Assembly (NCBI GenBank): GCA_963854835.1
Contig: OY978525.1
Location: forward strand, 53,117,429-53,181,428
Source: Megamerina dolium
Taxonomy: Eukaryota > Arthropoda > Insecta > Diptera > Megamerinidae
Length of the DNA stretch: 64,000 bases
Direction of reading: 5' to 3'
Within the stretch, counting starts at the first letter, position 1; every line of letters starts with the position of its first letter. This document shows, piece by piece, positions 10,905-23,823 of the stretch. A program made the position numbers and the translations under genes. The notes under the pieces were generated by a model that saw nothing but the letters and a program-made list of their open reading frames with translations, was not told the DNA's origin and did no database searches.

Positions 10905-13662
10905 TTAAGTTGTTAATAGATACCGGTGCATCAAAGAATTACATAAAAGTCTTAAAATCAATAAAAAAACACATCCGAAGTGCACCAACCTTAGAAAAAA
11001 ATCTTAATGAACTTTTAGAAAACTATAAAGCCGTTTTTGTCGATCCAAACGAAGCGCTGCCATACACCACAAATGTAGTAGCAACCATCAGAACTATAGA
11101 TCAGGAACCGATATACTCAAAATCCTATCCTTATCCACTCGCCTTATCCGAATTCGTTAACCAAGAAATTGCGGAACTACTCAAAAATAAAGTAATCAGG
11201 CCTTCCCGATCTCCTTATAACAATCCACTTTGGATTGTGGATAAAAAGGGATTTGACGATCTCGGAAGACCGAAGAAAATACTTGTCACGGATTTCAGGA
11301 AACTCCACTCGAAAACAATAAGTGACAAATACCCTATTCCAAACACTTCCGTCATTCTTTCAAACCTAGGCAATACTTTACGACTATTGATCTTAAATCA
11401 GGCTTCCATCAAATTAACTTGGCAGAAAAAGACAGGGAAAAAACTGCGTTTAGCGTAAACAATGGAAAATATGAATTTTGTCGCCTTCCATTCGGATTAA
11501 AGAACGCCCCAAGTATTTTTCAACGGGCAATTGATGATGTTTTACGAGAAGAAATGGGGAGGAGTTGTCATGTTTATATTGACGACATTATAATCTTCTC
11601 CGATACAGTAGATCAACATTTTAAGGATATAGAGACAATTTTGCAGAAACTATACAAAGCGAATATGAGAGTATCACCCGAAAAATCTAAATTTTTCCAG
11701 GAGTCCGTAGAGTTTCTAGGATTTGTGGTATCCCAGAAAGGTATTAAAACATGTCCAGATAAAATCAGAGACATTGTAGAATATAAGGAAACTAGAACTC
11801 TGAGAAGCTTAAGGTCATTCTTAGGATTAGCAGGGTACTATAGAAGATTTGTTAAAGATTATGCTCAGATCACGAAACCACTTACGAAGTATGTGCGTGG
11901 AGAGAATGGACACATTGGTAGTAGATATTCAAAAAATATTCCAGTGAACTTGGACAAAGAAGCGCTCGAAGCATTTATAAGAGTAAAGCAGATACTGGCC
12001 TCAGAAGATGTACTGTTATTACAGCCTGACTTCAGTAAACCGTTTGAGCTTACAACTGATGCCTCCTCAAAAGCTTTGGGTGCTGTACTTTTTCTGGATA
12101 GTAGGCCTATAACTATGATTTCAAGAACACTGTCACCCACAGAAGAGAATTATGCGACCAATGAGCGTGAATTATTGGCTATCGTTTGGGCCTTACAAAA
12201 ATTGCGAAACTATCTGTATGGCGTAAAAAGCCTCCACATCTATACTGACCACCAACCACTTTCATTCTCAATATCCGAGAAAAATCCAAATACTAAAATT
12301 AGGTGATGGCGAGCTTTCATTGAGGAGTTCACTCCGAAATTCTTCTATAAACCCGGCAAAGATAATGTTGTCGCGGATGCATTATCCAGGCAATACGTTA
12401 ATAATTTAGAGGACGACTTAGAATCCATTAGCTCTGTAGGTGCAGATTTTGGATCGGATACCAAATCAGATACGGAAACTGCATCAGAAGGACAAAGTCA
12501 AGGACCAGGGGAATCTCAAAACTCAGAAATAGAAACCATTCATAGTGAAAAATCCCTTACGGAAATAATTAGGACAGTACAAAATCCTGTAAATTGTTTT
12601 AGGAATCAAATCATTCTAAATAAGACCAATACATCAGAACTCACAACCGAAACGGTATTCAAAAAACAGATCAGGCATTTAATAAACTTTAGCACCATTA
12701 ACGAAATATACCCTCATTTGAAAGATGCCGTGAACCCGCAAGTAATAAACTGCATTCACTGCGATTTGCACACCCTAGGACAAATTCAAAACGAAGTTGT
12801 CAAACGCTTCCCTTCGGCTAAATTCCGCCATTCGAAAAAGATTCTAATAGACATACATAATCCTAACGATCAGTTCGAGATTCTTATCAGTGAACATAAC
12901 CGAGCACACAGAAACATCCAAGAAAATAGAAATCAAATTCTTGAATATTACTACTTTCCAAAAATGTCAAGGAAATTAAAAGAGATTGCCCTTAACTGTA
13001 GAACATGCAAAGAAGCGAAATATGACAGACACCCCACAAATAATCAGATTGACAAGACACCAATCCCAGCTCACCCTGGACAGATCATCCATTTGGACAT
13101 ATTTTCTACTGACAGGGTCCATTTCATTACTTGTATCGATAAATTTTCAAAATATGCCCTTACTTTCCCCATAGAGTCGCGATCCATAGTAGACATAAAA
13201 ATACCAATGTTACAAATCATGAATTTCTTCCCGAATGCCGAAACAATAGTGTGTGATAACAAAAAATCCTTCAATTCGGAAACCGTAAAATCCTTGCTAA
13301 GAAACAATTTCGGAGTATCTTTATTTACCATGCCCCCAGCACACAGCACTAGTAACGGTCAAGTAGAAAGACTACATAGCACACTTGGCGAAATAGCTAG
13401 ATGTTTAAAGAATGAGGGACAAATCTCAGACACCAAAGACCTTGTTCTCATCGCTACCTCTAAGTATAATAACACTATCCATTCAGTAACAAATTGCAGA
13501 CCCGTAGATATAATCCACTCTCTTCGAGAAGAAAAAAAGGAATACATTATAAAAAAACTGACCGAGATTCAAGAAAAGGACTTTCAGTATCATAACAAGG
13601 ATAGGCATATAAGAACATTCGAACCCGGAGGTTTCTATATGTCAAAACTAATAAGCGTATAG
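10853..13662 (+). pseudogene. E2 pol: protease, RT, RNase H, integrase; broken
   Basis: The protease starts with IDTGASKNYI but has lost roughly 70 residues compared with element X. RT: VRDF-like VTDFRKLH, a frameshift near 11390-11420, then FCRLPFGLKNAPSIFQ and catalytic YIDDIIIFS near 11576. The RNase H has DASSKALGAVLF, ERELLAIVW and TDHQPLSF, with a TGA at 12304-12306. After it come DNVVADALSR and a full integrase: HNRAH with CRTCKEAKY (HHCC), LDIFSTDR, VCDNKKSF and SNGQVERLHS (D, D, E). The lesions seen are one protease deletion, one frameshift and one nonsense codon. Confidence 0.85.
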
Positions 13663-13766
13663 GAAATAAGTTCAGCAATCTGTTTGTTAAGAAAAGAGTG
13701 CAAAAAGATATGGGGAATTCAGTCCAAATTGATAGCAGACTAGTCCACAAGGATAATATTAGGTAG

Positions 13767-15305
13767 ATGCTCTTCACTTCAAATCTATTAAATTTCGTTT
13801 TTTTCTCTTCTCACCTCTTTCCCAGGCTTATAATTTCACTCTTTCCTTACATCCACACCACTATAGTGGATTACTCTGCCTCACACTACATTCCTATACT
13901 GGATGGTAAGGTGGCAATCTTGACCGACAGCAGAACCCTATTACACAAAACTAATCTGACTAACTTCGAGGAAATAATAAATGAGACGCACAACTTAATT
14001 GAATTCTTTCCTAAATCCCAAATGAAGAAACTTTTAGAAGCGGATATAGAACAAATAGAGAAACTAGTCGATTCCTTGAAAACCCACCATCGACATGCTC
14101 GCAGCATTAACTTTCTGGGATCAGCGCTTAAATACATTGCAGGTACACCCGACTATGACGATCTTGAAGAAATGCATGGCAAAGAAAATGAACTCATTTT
14201 AAATAACAATAGGCAGAGAATCATTAATTCCGAACTGCAAAACCAGATAAACAACCTAACCCGAACTGTTAACATATTAGTAAACGAAACGAAAACCTCG
14301 GACATCGAACTAGAACGATTATACGATCTCTGGATCTCTGGAACTGGACAGCATTGCATTATCAATAATGTTAGGAAAACTTAATGTCATAGATCCTTTA
14401 CTATTAAATATAAGAGAAACGAAATACATTTTTAATTCTGAAAAAAGTAATATAGAAATAAGTGTAAGCGAAATCATCGCAAATTCAAAGTTAAAAATAT
14501 TGCAAAATAAAGAAATTATTGTATTTATAATTAAGTTTCCTATTATCGAGGCATTATGCGAAAAATTATTAATTATACCTGTTATTCATGAGAATAAAAT
14601 GCGTTTATTTGAAAGTAATGAATTTGCTAAATGTAACAATCATTATATAGCACTAAGTAATTGTGAGAAAAAAGTTACCACTTCCTTTTGCCAAAATTTA
14701 CTTCATCTAAAAGTCTTACCAACCTCTTAAATAACAATACAGCATCTTGCCAAACAATGCCCGCCTATGATCTTCCATTCTTTTCAATAATTGACGATGG
14801 AATTGTGGATATAAATAACCAACCTTCTGAAATCACAGAGCAAGAAGTAAGGAAACTCCTCAACAAGGGAACATTCCTACTTACGTTCGATGATGAACTA
14901 GCAATAAACGGAACCAAGTTACGAAACCAAAGGAAAATAGCCTACATGAGCCCTGAAACCCCTATGGCTCACTCCGTAAATTTCACAAACCATATCTCTC
15001 TCTTATCGCTTCCATATTTACATGAATTGCACACCAGAAACATTGATAGAATTGCCCTGTTGCATTCTAAAATAAAGGAAACATCTTATGCGGTCGTCTG
15101 CCTTGTAATAATAGCAGCGGTAATTTGCATCCTCTGCAATGCACGCGCAAGCATAAAGCACGTTGCATCTCAACGTGACACTTTAAAATTCCGTTCCAGA
15201 AAATTCTTTCCCACACTCTGTTGGGTAACGCACGTTACACTTCAACGTGACAAAGTTCCCACACCTGCAAGGTGCGATCACGTAACTGCATTCAGCAGAC
15301 GATAA
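13767..15305 (+). pseudogene. E2 env-like gene, broken
   Basis: An errantivirus F-type envelope in three pieces: 13767-14384, 14368-14730 and 14688-15305. It has a hydrophobic N-terminus, a basic furin-like RHAR followed by a fusion-peptide-like INFLGSALKYIAGTPDYDD near 14095-14160, a helical stalk, and a C-terminal anchor (AVVCLVIIAAVICIL) near 15090-15135. The last codons run into the 3' LTR. Two frame changes break it. The family's role is cell-to-cell transfer of particles. Confidence 0.75.
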
Positions 15306-15653
15306 TTGATCCTCGTTTTTTTATTCTTTTCTTTTTGGCTTTTTGGCAAGCTTGTGTTCCCACGCGCGGTACGATAATAAGCGCGAAGATTTTCGTATAA
15401 ATAAAAGGGAAATGGTAGCTAAGTTAGTTAGTCTCTGACAGTGAGTCTTTAAAAAACTTTAAAAGGTAATCTTGCCGAAAAAGTTCCGCATAGCGGAAAG
15501 CAAGACATTCTCGTGTAAAGAAATTTAGAATAAAGTGAAACCTGTAACTTAATCATGTAAAGAAATTTAGAATAAAGTAAAAACCTGTAACTAAAGTAAA
15601 AGTTTTAATAAAAAACATAAAAAAATTTTTGAATATTAACTAATCTTTTTTTA

Positions 15654-15656
<3 letters not shown>
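15126..15656 (+). repeat. E2 3' LTR, apparently 5' truncated
   Basis: Matches 6921-7395 almost exactly. A block of roughly 54-60 bp near 15294-15350 is absent from the 5' LTR. The left edge is fused to the env anchor coding sequence at a shared TTTGCATCC, and no polypurine tract precedes it, so the true start of this LTR was probably deleted. Confidence 0.8.
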
Positions 15657-15733
<77 letters not shown>

Positions 15734-15757
15734 GAAGATCTTTTGTGCATTTATATA

Positions 15758-15806
<49 letters not shown>
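15657..15806. repeat. (TA)n tract with a short interruption
   Basis: TA repeat on both sides of a 21-22 bp non-TA piece at about 15731-15752. It mirrors the tract at 6702-6874 on the other side of E2. Confidence 0.9.
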
Positions 15807-15810
<4 letters not shown>

Positions 15811-16402
15811 GGTTTTCCATTAGGGACATATTTTATCTGTTAATATCTATTTTATCTATTAATAAAACACCGAAATATTAGAGATATTGAGTTCAAATTT
15901 ATTGTGGATACATTTTATGAATGAAATTTCGATTTCGATTTCGGTCATATGACCACCACGAGCCCGTTTACAGCGGTTGATTCTTTGGACCCAATTTTCC
16001 AACACTCTAGCACATATTTCGACCGGAACGTTGGCAATTTCGCGTTGGTTGTTGTTTTTGAGTTCGTCTAAATTTGCCTTGCAATAAATCGATTGTGACG
16101 TGTGCTGTGTGACTAGTGGCACCGTCTTGTTGAAACCACATATCGCTGATGTCAAGTTCATCCAATTTTGGCCACAAATAATCTTTCAACATAGCACGAT
16201 AGCGCTCTCCATTAACGGTAACATGGCGGTCGTTTTCATCCACGGAAAAATACGGCCCAATCACATCTCCGGCACGAAAACCGCACCAAACAGTAACTTT
16301 ACATGACAAAGGGCTCAAAGGAGCGCGCATTCTTATTTGCTCAGACAGCCAAGCTGCCATCAAATCTCTCTCCTCTTGAGAGTTCTCTTCAAAACTAGTC
16401 AC
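15807..16402 (-). mobile_element. Mariner-like element ML1, 5' half missing
   Basis: Begins at the left with terminal sequence AAAGGGTTTTCCATTAGGGA abutting (TA)n. The transposase reads on the minus strand: first VTVWCGFRAGDVIGPYF, VNGERYRAML and MWFQQDGATSHTA (catalytic aspartate) at 16020-16400, then in another frame ARVLENWVQRINRCKRARGGHM at 15900-16030. The N-terminal DNA-binding half, the first catalytic aspartate and the segment between the two pieces are missing. Confidence 0.8.
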
Positions 16403-16404
16403 CG

Positions 16405-17108
16405 AATGCTTCTATATCCTACAAAAACTCTATGCGAAACAAGGTCATATTATGTTGGGTACCGAAGCACAAAGGAATTGAGGGCAATGAAGTGGCGGAC
16501 GAGCTGGCGAGTCTTCTCCACTGACGGGCCCGGAGCCTTTCTTCGGTATAAGCTAGGCATCGGCCAAAGCTATGATAGCAAAACATTACCATGACAAATA
16601 CCTTCTACAATGGATAAATCCGACGGGTCTTCGTCAAACGAAAGCCCTATTCAGCTTTTATGCAGCTTTTGACAGAATTATTCTTAGTAGAACAAACCTA
16701 CGCCTAATAACCGGCTATCTCTCAGGACATAACTGGTTAAAATATCACCTTTACAAAATGGGACTATCCTCTGACACGGAGTGTAGGCTATGTCTGGAGG
16801 AGGATGAAACACCAATAAACATTCTTTGTGAATGTCCGACCCTGGCCAGACTGCGCCTCAAACACTTTCAGCTGAGTTCTTCAACACCAGCTTCAATCAT
16901 CAAAAGTTCGACAAAGTCAATCCTATCCTTCATTAAGAAGGTAGAGGAGATTCTAGTGTCGTAAATGGGCTTGGGTACAAAAGATCTCGTTTGGTCGCAG
17001 TGCCCGTAACGCTTATGGTTGGCCCCCAAAGGTATCAGCTATAGGGCTCATATCCTCTAACAAACCTTGGTCTGGTTTCTCGTGGTCCACTTGATGGACC
17101 ACGCGAAA

Positions 17109-17110
<2 letters not shown>
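16405..17110 (+). mobile_element. 3' end of an RNase H-bearing LINE (LOA/I-like)
   Basis: Shows an RNase H tail (WVPKHKGIEGNEVADELAS at about 16458-16514). After a frame change comes the C-terminal domain NLRLITGYLSGHNWLKYHL with CRLCLEEDE and ILCECPTL (Cys/His cluster) at 16572-16964. The 3' UTR ends with a perfect hairpin, GTGGTCCA-CTTGA-TGGACCAC at 17083-17103, followed by a TA tail. Only the 3' part remains. It is diverged from the copy at 390-3814. Confidence 0.7.
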
Positions 17111-17521
<411 letters not shown>

Positions 17522-17639
17522 TTACTCGAATATCTATCTTTTTCTTTTATTTCCACTTTTTGAGAAATATACTACTAATTTACACCCAAAATATGATTGA
17601 CTTTGGCGAAGTACTTTGTATGTTATGAGGGTTCTAAAA

Positions 17640-18950
17640 GGAATAATTTAAAGGAGGTTTTTAAGATAATTTCGAAGCTTAATATGGGAGCTATATAAAA
17701 AGCGGGCGTGGCTTACCTCATTCTTGTAAATCCAATTAATTTTTCAATATTAATCCACACCTTAAATTTGGTTGTTTTACGTTGAGTTCGTAAGTTATAG
17801 CGGTTTAATTTTTTTTTAATTTTCGCAACTTTGTATGGTAGCCCCATTAAGAAGTGGGCGTGGCATGTTGATTTTTTGCCAGATTATGTACAACTACCAT
17901 ATTAACCTAATTATTAATTATGATCGTTCTTGACAGAAGATTGCTGAAGCTGCAGCTATCTCAATTTAAAAGAAATTCAGTCATTCTGCATGGGTGCCAC
18001 TATAAACAATGGGCGTGGCTGGCCCATTTCTTGTGAGTATATTTTCTCTTACAATACTAATCCACATCTTAAATCTCGTTGTTCTACGCTAAATATTTTA
18101 TAAGTTATATAAGTATAATTTATGATTGTTCTAGACAGAAGGATGCAGAAGTTACAGCTGTTTCAATTTAAAAGAAATTCATTCATTTTGAATGGGGCTA
18201 CTATCAATAGTGGGCGTGGCGAGTCCATTTCTTGTAAGTCTAGTTGCTGTTACAATACCAATTCATACCTTAAATCTCGTATTTCTACGCTAAATAGTTT
18301 ATAAGTTATGGGGATTAAAAGTTTTTGTTTAATTCCCTTGACTTTGTATGGGAGCCCCAATAAGAAGTGGGCGTGGCACGCTGACTTTTAGCCATGTTAT
18401 TTCTGACTACAATATTAATCTAAATGTCAATTATGGTTATTCTAAACAGAAGATTGCAGAAGTTACAGCTGTTTCAATTTAAAAAAAGTTCAGACACTTT
18501 GTATGGGAACTACTATAAAAAGTAGGCGTGGCTCGCCCATTTTTGGCAAGGTTATGTAGCAATATAATTTAAAGCTATGTGCTAAATATTGCTGTCTTAA
18601 ATGGTATATCAATTGAGTTATAGCAAGTTAAAAATTTGGAAAATTCCAAAGTTAGTCGCTTTACATGCTTGGTGTGGGCGTGGCTGTCCAATATCAATCC
18701 CATCCATACTTTTGGATCATAGGTTACTTATGCCAAATTTCGTCAAAATAGCTCAATATTTGCTCAAGTTATCATGCGAACCAGCCAGGTGACGGACAGA
18801 CGGACATCGTTAAATCGAACGTTTAAGCGACACTGATCACGAATATATATACTTTTCTATATCTCAGAAGATTCCTTCAAGTTATAAACATCTGACCGAA
18901 ATTAATATACCTTGCATATTACATTATGCATGGTATAAAAATTAACTAAA
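17640..18950 (+). repeat. GGGCGTGGC tandem array, period near 155 bp
   Basis: GGGCGTGGC (or a one-base variant) begins at 17704, 17856, 18011, 18212, 18369, 18524 and 18676, giving spacings of 152, 155, 201, 157, 155 and 152. Two unit types seem to alternate: one with CTTAAATCTCGTTGTTCTAC-like text, the other with GACAGAAGATTGCAGAAG-like text. The array ends in a distinctive tail with GACGGACAGACGGACATCG at about 18791 and a TATATACTTTTCTATAT block. No coding potential; transposon class not determined. Confidence 0.75.
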
Positions 18951-19002
18951 TAAGTGATACAGTAGACATAGTAGTTATAAATATATAGTAGATGTAAGGA
19001 TA

Positions 19003-20137
19003 TAAAGGGTTATCCATTTTGCTGTTTCAAAAGTAAATGTAAATAAAACACATATAAAATATTTTTTATCATGATATTTCTTTTTTATTATAAAGTTTGA
19101 ACGTTGGCATTATGTGTGATATACTACATCATTTAAATGACCCCCACGCGAATTGTTGCAAGCATCGATTCTTTTGAGGTAATTTTCGACCACTTTTTGA
19201 CACATATTGGGCGGTATCTCAGCCATAACGTGACGAATGTTGGTTTTTAGGTGCTCAAGAGTTAAAGGTTTATCTGCATAATCACGGTCTTTCGCGTAGC
19301 CCCACAAAAAGGTGTCAAATCGCATGATCTTGGTGGCCACTTGATATCGCCACGACGAGAAATTACGCGGCCAGAAAATTTCTATTGCAGTAAGGTCCAA
19401 TCACACCTCCGGACCAAAGAGCGCACCAAGCAGTGACTTTTTGTGGATGTAGTGGCCTCTCTTCAATTACTTGAGGATTCTCAGAACCCCAAATACGACA
19501 ATTTTGTTTGTTAACATACCCACCGAGTGAGAAATGTGCTTCGTCGCTGAAGAAAATTTTGTTCGAAAAATCGCCGTCCACCGCCTGTTGTTCAAGCACC
19601 CATTCGACGTATCTACGACGTTGTGAATGGTCAGCTGGCTTCAGTTGTTGTGTGAGCTGGATTTTATATGGATGTAGGTGTAGATCCAAATGCAAAATAC
19701 GCCATAATGTGCCGTAAGACAGTCCTAATTCCTGAGAACGACGAGGAATCGACACATTCGGGTCTTCGGCAACACTTTCACTTACAGCAGCGATATTTTC
19801 GGTGGTACGAGCGAAACTATGATGCATAGGCCTTACAATATCTGTAACCGATCCAGTCTCTTCATATTTCTTCACAATTTTGCCAATTGCTTGCGTAGTT
19901 GAACGATTATGTAAACCATAATCTCCTCTTAAAGCACGATATGTGGCTGTGGCAGAATCACCATTTTTGTAGTAGGTTTTTACAATTTTAATGCGTCGTG
20001 CGATAGTTAAGCGATCCATTTTCGCAAATGTCAGACTTTGAACTGAAAAAGAAAGAAATTGTTTTAACAACTCAGTTTGACAGATGTCGAATTCTAGCCC
20101 TATACTTTTGAAACCGCGAAATGGATAACCCTTTATT
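19003..20137 (-). mobile_element. Mariner-like element ML2 with both terminal repeats
   Basis: Terminal inverted repeats of about 27-32 bp: left AAAGGGTTATCCATTTTGCT and onward at 19005, right ending GGATAACCCTTT at 20133. TA-rich flanks are present but no clean TA duplication. The termini resemble those of ML1. It carries one broken transposase gene and is about 1.1 kb long. Confidence 0.85.
19110..20070 (-). pseudogene. ML2 transposase, internally deleted
   Basis: The first ORF (20070 to 19363) contains MDRLTIARRIKIVKTYY, a paired-like helix-turn-helix, then FFSDEAHFSLGGYVNKQNC with the first catalytic aspartate, and VTAWCALWSGGVIGPYC. It then jumps, having lost the second catalytic aspartate (QQDGA block). 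The second frame (19400 to 19110) has the tail LEHLKTNIRHVMAEIPPNMC and VVENYLKRIDACNNSRGGHL. A small deletion also removes residues around the third acidic position. Not functional. Confidence 0.85.
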
Positions 20138-21105
20138 ATAGAAAAAGAATCTGGTAATTCCCCTATAACTAATACAGTGAAATTTCGAGAGATGCTAAGG
20201 CAGCAACATTAACAGCTTTAACAACAGTAACAACCAAGAAAATGATGCCACAAAACTATCCTTGAGGAAGTAAAGAACAAATAAGCCCAGAGCAGAAAGC
20301 AAAGCAGGCCCAGTACATCGAGTACCAAATAACAAACTTACAAAACAGTAAAATTTACAACCAATAACTTTGGCGTACCTAGCCAGCGCGGCCATCGAGT
20401 GCCAGCTATGCAACCACAACCGAATAGAATATTTCAGATACTGTATTTATCAGTGACAATGTATTTGGATCCACATCAGAAGAAAATGATAACAGAATCA
20501 AAATTATATATTCATTATTGCTCCAATCATTAAACACTTACACCAGGAGTTTCACATCGACAATATTGCTTAGTAGTGCGGTACACACAAAACCCACTTT
20601 TCAAGCTATTGTTCATACCATTCCATAAAAAATTTTTTTTTAATCAAACCATTGGACGCATTAAACACCAGCATTGCACGTTGTACTTGTTGTGTACTAT
20701 TTTTTCACAACACTCACTAAATACCTAACGGCTAGACTCAAGAATATAACGCACAAGATTCGCAGCTAAACCTAAGCACCTAAATATCCTTCAAGACTAT
20801 GACAATAGTTAGCTGAAATAAAACAGAGTTAGTTATATGATACTTGTATTTTTAGGTCTTCACTTTATTGCTGGTATAACTTTACACTTTTATACTAAAC
20901 TCTTTTACAATAATACTGGTAGGTCTTGTAAGGATCGCAGCATTTTACAATTGCTTACACGCTAACACTTAACATTGTTGGTATGCTTAAGTAAGTGCAG
21001 AACTACGAATTGTGTGGGAAAGTGCTTAGCCAGCTTTTTCACTGCAACTCAATTGGCTCAATGTTGTGCCATTCCACAATTATAAGTTATATTAATATGG
21101 ATTAC
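20138..21105. other. Unassigned A+T-rich sequence
   Basis: I see no convincing ORF, terminal repeat or RNA gene. The short open frame at 20195-20419 (minus) has no recognisable motif. Sequence similar to gypsy RT starts at about 21106. Confidence 0.5.
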
Positions 21106-21640
21106 ACGCTATCTGGTGCGAAGTGGTTCTCAACTCATGATCTGCAAAGTGGCTACTGGCAAGTGAAACTTGGTAAGGAGGACAAAGAGAAAACAGCTTT
21201 CAGTATTGGCGATAGTCTATGGCAATTTACAGTGATGCCATTGCAATGCGCCAGCTACTTTCGAACGTTTGATGGAGGTACTGGTGTACCTCGATGATAT
21301 TATCGTGATGGGAAAAGATTTTAACGACCACCTGGAAAAGTTGAAAGAAATATTTTAACGTATAAAATTAGCAGGACTTAAACTAAATATGAAAAAGTGT
21401 TCACTCTTCAGGCGACAAGTTAAATATCTTGGTCATAACAACAGAATGGGTATGTACCGACGAGGAGGAAGTAGCAGGAGTACAAGAATGGCCTATTCCG
21501 TCGAATCTTCACGAGTTAAGAAGCTTCTTAGGCTTATGTACCTACTATAGACGATTTGTTCTAGAATTTGCAAACATCGCAAGCAGTCTGCATGAGTTAA
21601 CAAGAAAGAATAAACCATTTGTGTGGGGCGAGGCATAATA
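21106..21640 (+). pseudogene. Gypsy-family RT fragment
   Basis: Reads LSGAKWFSTHDLQSGYWQVKLGKEDKEKTAFS (RT palm A) up to 21297 with a deletion at FGLCNAP, then catalytic VYLDDIIVMG in another frame near 21282-21312, and after more frame changes LRSFLGLCTYYRRF at 21500-21560. At least three lesions. This copy keeps the usual SGYWQ, which is altered in the copy at 59220. Confidence 0.8.
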
Positions 21641-21715
21641 GAAAGCATTCGAACAGAAAGAAAGACTCTGTTCAGCACCAGTATTAGCGTATCCAGTATC
21701 TGGTCAAAAGTTTGT

Positions 21716-22656
21716 GTTGGACACAGATGCGAGTGGCTATGGAATAGGTAGTGTGCTCTCTCAGATCATAGATGAGCAAGAAAAAGTAATAGCATACTAC
21801 AATAAAATCCTGTCGAAGCCAGCGCTAAGGTGGTTATTACAATTTAAAAACCCAGAAGGATAATTGGCGCGCTGGATTGAAAGGCTGCAGAGTTATGATT
21901 TTACAATCGAGTATCGTTAAGGAGGACATCACAGCAACGCAGATGCTCCATCTCGTCGTCCTTGTAAAATGGAATGTAAACATTGGTCTCGAGTGGAAAG
22001 CAAGGAGCACATTGTTGACAAACGACTTACAAATATATTGCCGGAGTCATGGACCACCGAGCGAGTGCAAGAAGATCGGCGGAACGACCCAGATCTCGTA
22101 AAGATTATGGAATACAAGGATCAGGGCATACGTCCAGATTGGCAAGAAATGGCTAATGAGAGTCCAATAGCAAAGACACACTGGGCGCAGTGGCAAAGCC
22201 TGCACTTACGAGACTTACGAGACGGATGTCTCGAACATGGGAAAGTGAAGATGGAAAAATCACTAATAATCTTCTAGTGGCACCCAAGGCAAGAATAAGT
22301 GAAGTGATAGCTTCCAGTGGAGGGCATGTCGCTGATTGTATTCGGAAGTATAAGCAATGTGTAATGGCCAAAGGTCCCACTAAGAAAAGTCGAGGTAAGA
22401 TGCACCCTACACCGTAGGTGCTCCATTTGAGCGAATTGCTATGGACATAGCTGGACCATTTCCAACAAGCAACTCGGGGAACAAGTATGTTCTAGTGGTT
22501 ATAGATTATTTCAGTAAATGGCCTGAAGAATACCCCATTCCAAATCAAGAAGCTAGTAAAGGTGCGGATGTATTCGTCAACCAATGGATTACTCGTTTTG
22601 GTGTACCAATGGAGTTACACTCAAACTAAAGTTGAAATTTCGAATCAGTTCTATTC
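21716..22656 (+). pseudogene. RNase H to integrase core fragment, plus-strand arm
   Basis: Has LDTDASGYGIGSVLSQ, then a deletion of about 120 bp, RWLLQFKNPEG with a stop, MECKHWSRVESKEHIVD, a zinc-finger-like CIRKYKQCVMAKGP and an integrase core start MDIAGPFPTSNSGNKYVL with the first catalytic aspartate, ending shortly after FGVPMELHSN. It carries the integrase N-terminal part that the copy at 56136 lacks. The same sequence recurs inverted at 23824-24913. Confidence 0.8.
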
Positions 22657-23590
22657 TGATAAGGAACACTTTTGAAGAAAAAAAGTATTGCTTAGCTGTC
22701 TTTCTTGATATCACTCAAGATTCGATAAAGTATTGCACGATGGCCTTATTTACAAACTCAAACTATTACTCCCTGCAAATGTCTCCTCATTGCTTAGTAG
22801 CTACCTCACGAAAAGACAATTTCTCTTACATCACAAGGATTACACAACAAATCCATTGGATATTCACGCTGGCGTTCCTCAGGGAAGCGTTTTGGGCCCC
22901 TTACTGTATCTCTTATACACTACAGATATGCCCAGCAATAACTATACATTTATATCGACCTTTGCAGATGATACGGCAATATTGTGCTCTCGCTCTAACC
23001 CCATAGAAGCTACTAAACTCCTGCAGACTCATGTCGATTCTCTCGAAATCTGGCTAGCAAAATGGCGTATAAAAGTCAATGAATCAAAGAGCGTACATGT
23101 AACCTTCACGCTAAGGCCAGATACATGTCCCCCACTTAAAATAAATGGCCAATCAGTTCCACAATGTTCCTCAACAGAGTACTTGGGTATTCACCTCGAC
23201 AGAAGGCTGACCTGGAAAAATCACATAGAGGCAAAGAAAACTCAGATCAAGCTTAAAATTAATCAGTTATGGTGGCTGATACACAAAAGATCAAAGTTGA
23301 ATCTCGAATACAAAGTGCTATTATATAAAGCAATCCTGAAGCCAATCTGGAATTATGGTATTCAGTTATGGGGCACTGCATCTCCCTCAAATATCGAAAA
23401 ATTGCAGCGAATACAATCCAAGTGTCTGCGAATTATTGTAAACGCGCCCTGGTATATGAGGAACGTTAACATCCATCGAGATTTAAATGTACCCACAATT
23501 TCTGAGGAAGTTGCAATGTCTTGCAGAAGCTACATTCAAAAATTACACAGTCATCCGAATCCCCTTGCTAGGCAATTGTTGCGCGTTTAC
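22657..23590 (+). mobile_element. Jockey-group RT fragment fused to gypsy integrase
   Basis: Near-identical to 7895-8820 of the E2-embedded Jockey copy: GVPQGSVLGPLLYLLYT, TFADDTAIL and LGIHLDRRLTWKNHI, up to LARQLL at about 23582. A one-base loss near 22720 breaks the frame before HDGLIYKLK. It starts abruptly after integrase sequence and has no poly(A), so this is a recombinant piece rather than a normal insertion. Confidence 0.85.
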
Positions 23591-23823
23591 AATAATTCGC
23601 AGACACTTGGATTGTATTCGCTGATATTTTTCGATATTTGAGGGAGATGCGGTGCCCCAAAACTGATTACCATAAGTCCAGATTGGCTTCAGGATTGCTT
23701 TATATAATAGCAGTTTGTATTCAAGATTCAACTTTGATCTTTTGTGTAACAGCCACCATAACTGATTAATTTTAAGCTTGATCTGTGTTTTCTTTGCCTC
23801 TATGTGATTTTTCCAAAGGTGTT
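23583..23823 (-). mobile_element. Inverted Jockey RT fragment (foldback)
   Basis: Reverse complement of about 23208-23440 with scattered differences, switching from plus to minus at CAATTGTTG/CGCGTTTAC. A loop of about 145 nt separates the two strands of this stem. Confidence 0.85.
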
